Source of the DNA: Bradyrhizobium sp. SZCCT0231
GTDB lineage: Bacteria; Pseudomonadota; Alphaproteobacteria; Rhizobiales; Xanthobacteraceae
Assembly (NCBI RefSeq): GCF_018130245.1
Contig: NZ_JAFCKP010000001.1
Coordinates: forward strand, 744,001-808,000
Direction of reading: 5' to 3'
Length of the DNA: 64,000 bases
Part shown: piece by piece, positions 63,580 through 64,000 of the stretch
Position numbering within the stretch: position 1 is the stretch's first letter
Layout: each line of letters begins with the position of its first letter
Notes under the pieces: model-generated
The model's database searches: none
Told to the model about the DNA's origin: nothing
What the model saw: only the letters and a program-made list of their open reading frames with translations
Program-made: the position numbers and the translations under genes

Positions 63580-64000
63580 ATGCTTCCCGAATGGGTTTAC
63601 CAGAATTGCCCCGAGGTCTCCGCGGTCCATCGCGAGGCGGCCATTGCACGGCAAGCGCAGCTGACGAAGCCGACCGGCGCACTCGGCCGGCTCGAGCAGC
63701 TCGCGATCGAGCTTGCGGGCTTGCAGGCGACCGAGCAGCCGCGCGCCGCGCGGGTACCGATCATCGTTTTCGCCGGCGACCACGGTATCGTCGCGCAGGG
63801 CGTGTCGGCCTATCCGCAAGCGGTCACCATCGCGATGATGGCGAATTTTGCGGCCGGAGGCGCGGCGATCTCGGTGCTGGCGCGCGAGCTTGGCTCGAGC
63901 CTGGAGGTGGTCGACGCCGGCACGCTGGCACCAGGGGAGATGGCGGGAATCGTCACCGACAAGCCGCGCAGCGGCACGCGCGATTTCAGCGTCGAGGCTG
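63580..64000 (+). CDS. cobT: CobT, nicotinate-nucleotide-dimethylbenzimidazole phosphoribosyltransferase (3' end outside window)
   Basis: The first 140 residues are present. They contain KPTGALGRLEQLAIELAGLQ, FAGDHGIVAQGVSAYPQAVT and ANFAAGGAAISVLARELG, all highly conserved in CobT. The enzyme makes alpha-ribazole 5'-phosphate from the BluB product dimethylbenzimidazole. It starts five bases after the cobF stop, in the same operon. It is CobU in Pseudomonas denitrificans nomenclature and is unrelated to the CobT chelatase subunit. The frame runs off the right edge. Confidence 0.94.
   Translation, partial: MLPEWVYQNCPEVSAVHREAAIARQAQLTKPTGALGRLEQLAIELAGLQATEQPRAARVPIIVFAGDHGIVAQGVSAYPQAVTIAMMANFAAGGAAISVLARELGSSLEVVDAGTLAPGEMAGIVTDKPRSGTRDFSVEA

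Overview
The window is GC-rich, densely packed chromosomal DNA from an alphaproteobacterium, most likely Bradyrhizobium or a close relative. The basis is the aerobic (CobG/CobF/CobN-type) cobalamin pathway, norQ-norD, a Smo-like polyol ABC transporter, several GTG/TTG starts, and intergenic palindromes of the 'gtagggtgggtta' and 'ctcgtgtcccggacgc' kinds that I associate with Bradyrhizobium. The genus is an inference from gene content, not from a marker gene. No rRNA, tRNA, CRISPR array, insertion sequence or prophage was seen.

Layout. 1-2.3 kb: the end of norQ and complete norD, the maturation factors of nitric oxide reductase. 2.4-11.9 kb: a polyol uptake and catabolism locus with a HAD phosphatase, a SorC-type regulator, a complete ABC importer (binding protein, two permeases, MalK-type ATPase), an SDR dehydrogenase, an FGGY ribulokinase-like kinase and a PfkB kinase. 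A near-palindrome sits just downstream of a TTGACA promoter in front of the importer. 11.9-19.9 kb: a LysR regulator divergent from an amidase and a five-gene oligopeptide-type ABC importer, with an ATAC-N7-GTAT site at the regulator's start. 20.1-21.7 kb: a second amidase.

21.7-38.5 kb is more accessory and has longer non-coding gaps. It holds a TTG-start membrane protein of unknown function, a SAM/class III cyclase/AAA/TPR signalling protein downstream of a BBE-type flavin oxidase, and an NTF2-like protein divergent from a very large LuxR-type protein of 1298 residues whose C-terminal two thirds are Ala/Glu/His-rich with a tandem repeat. It continues with a CorA-family transporter, an MhqD/MhqO-like esterase and ring-cleavage dioxygenase pair under a divergent LysR with two operator-like sites, and a small secreted protein. 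38.5-42.3 kb: a hybrid histidine kinase translationally coupled to a Tat-exported ABC-type binding protein.

42.4 kb to the end is an almost complete aerobic cobalamin cluster: bluB-cobS-cobU (-), cbiB-cobC (+), cobO-cobQ (-), riboswitch-DUF1636-cobW-cobN-cobG-cobH-cobI-cobJ (+), cobK (-), cobL-cobE-cobM-cobB-cobA (+), riboswitch-cbiM-like-cobF-cobT (+, cut by the window end). Together they make the corrin ring from uroporphyrinogen III (CobA, I, G, J, M, F, K, L, H, B), insert cobalt (CobN with CobW; the CobST chelatase subunits are not here), adenylate (CobO), amidate (CobQ), attach aminopropanol (CbiB, CobC) and assemble the lower ligand (BluB, CobT, CobU, CobS). Two B12 riboswitches should switch off ring synthesis and metal uptake when the vitamin is plentiful. 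Most genes overlap by 1-4 bases. The exception is cobK, which lies antisense inside the long operon and shares start-codon bases with cobL.
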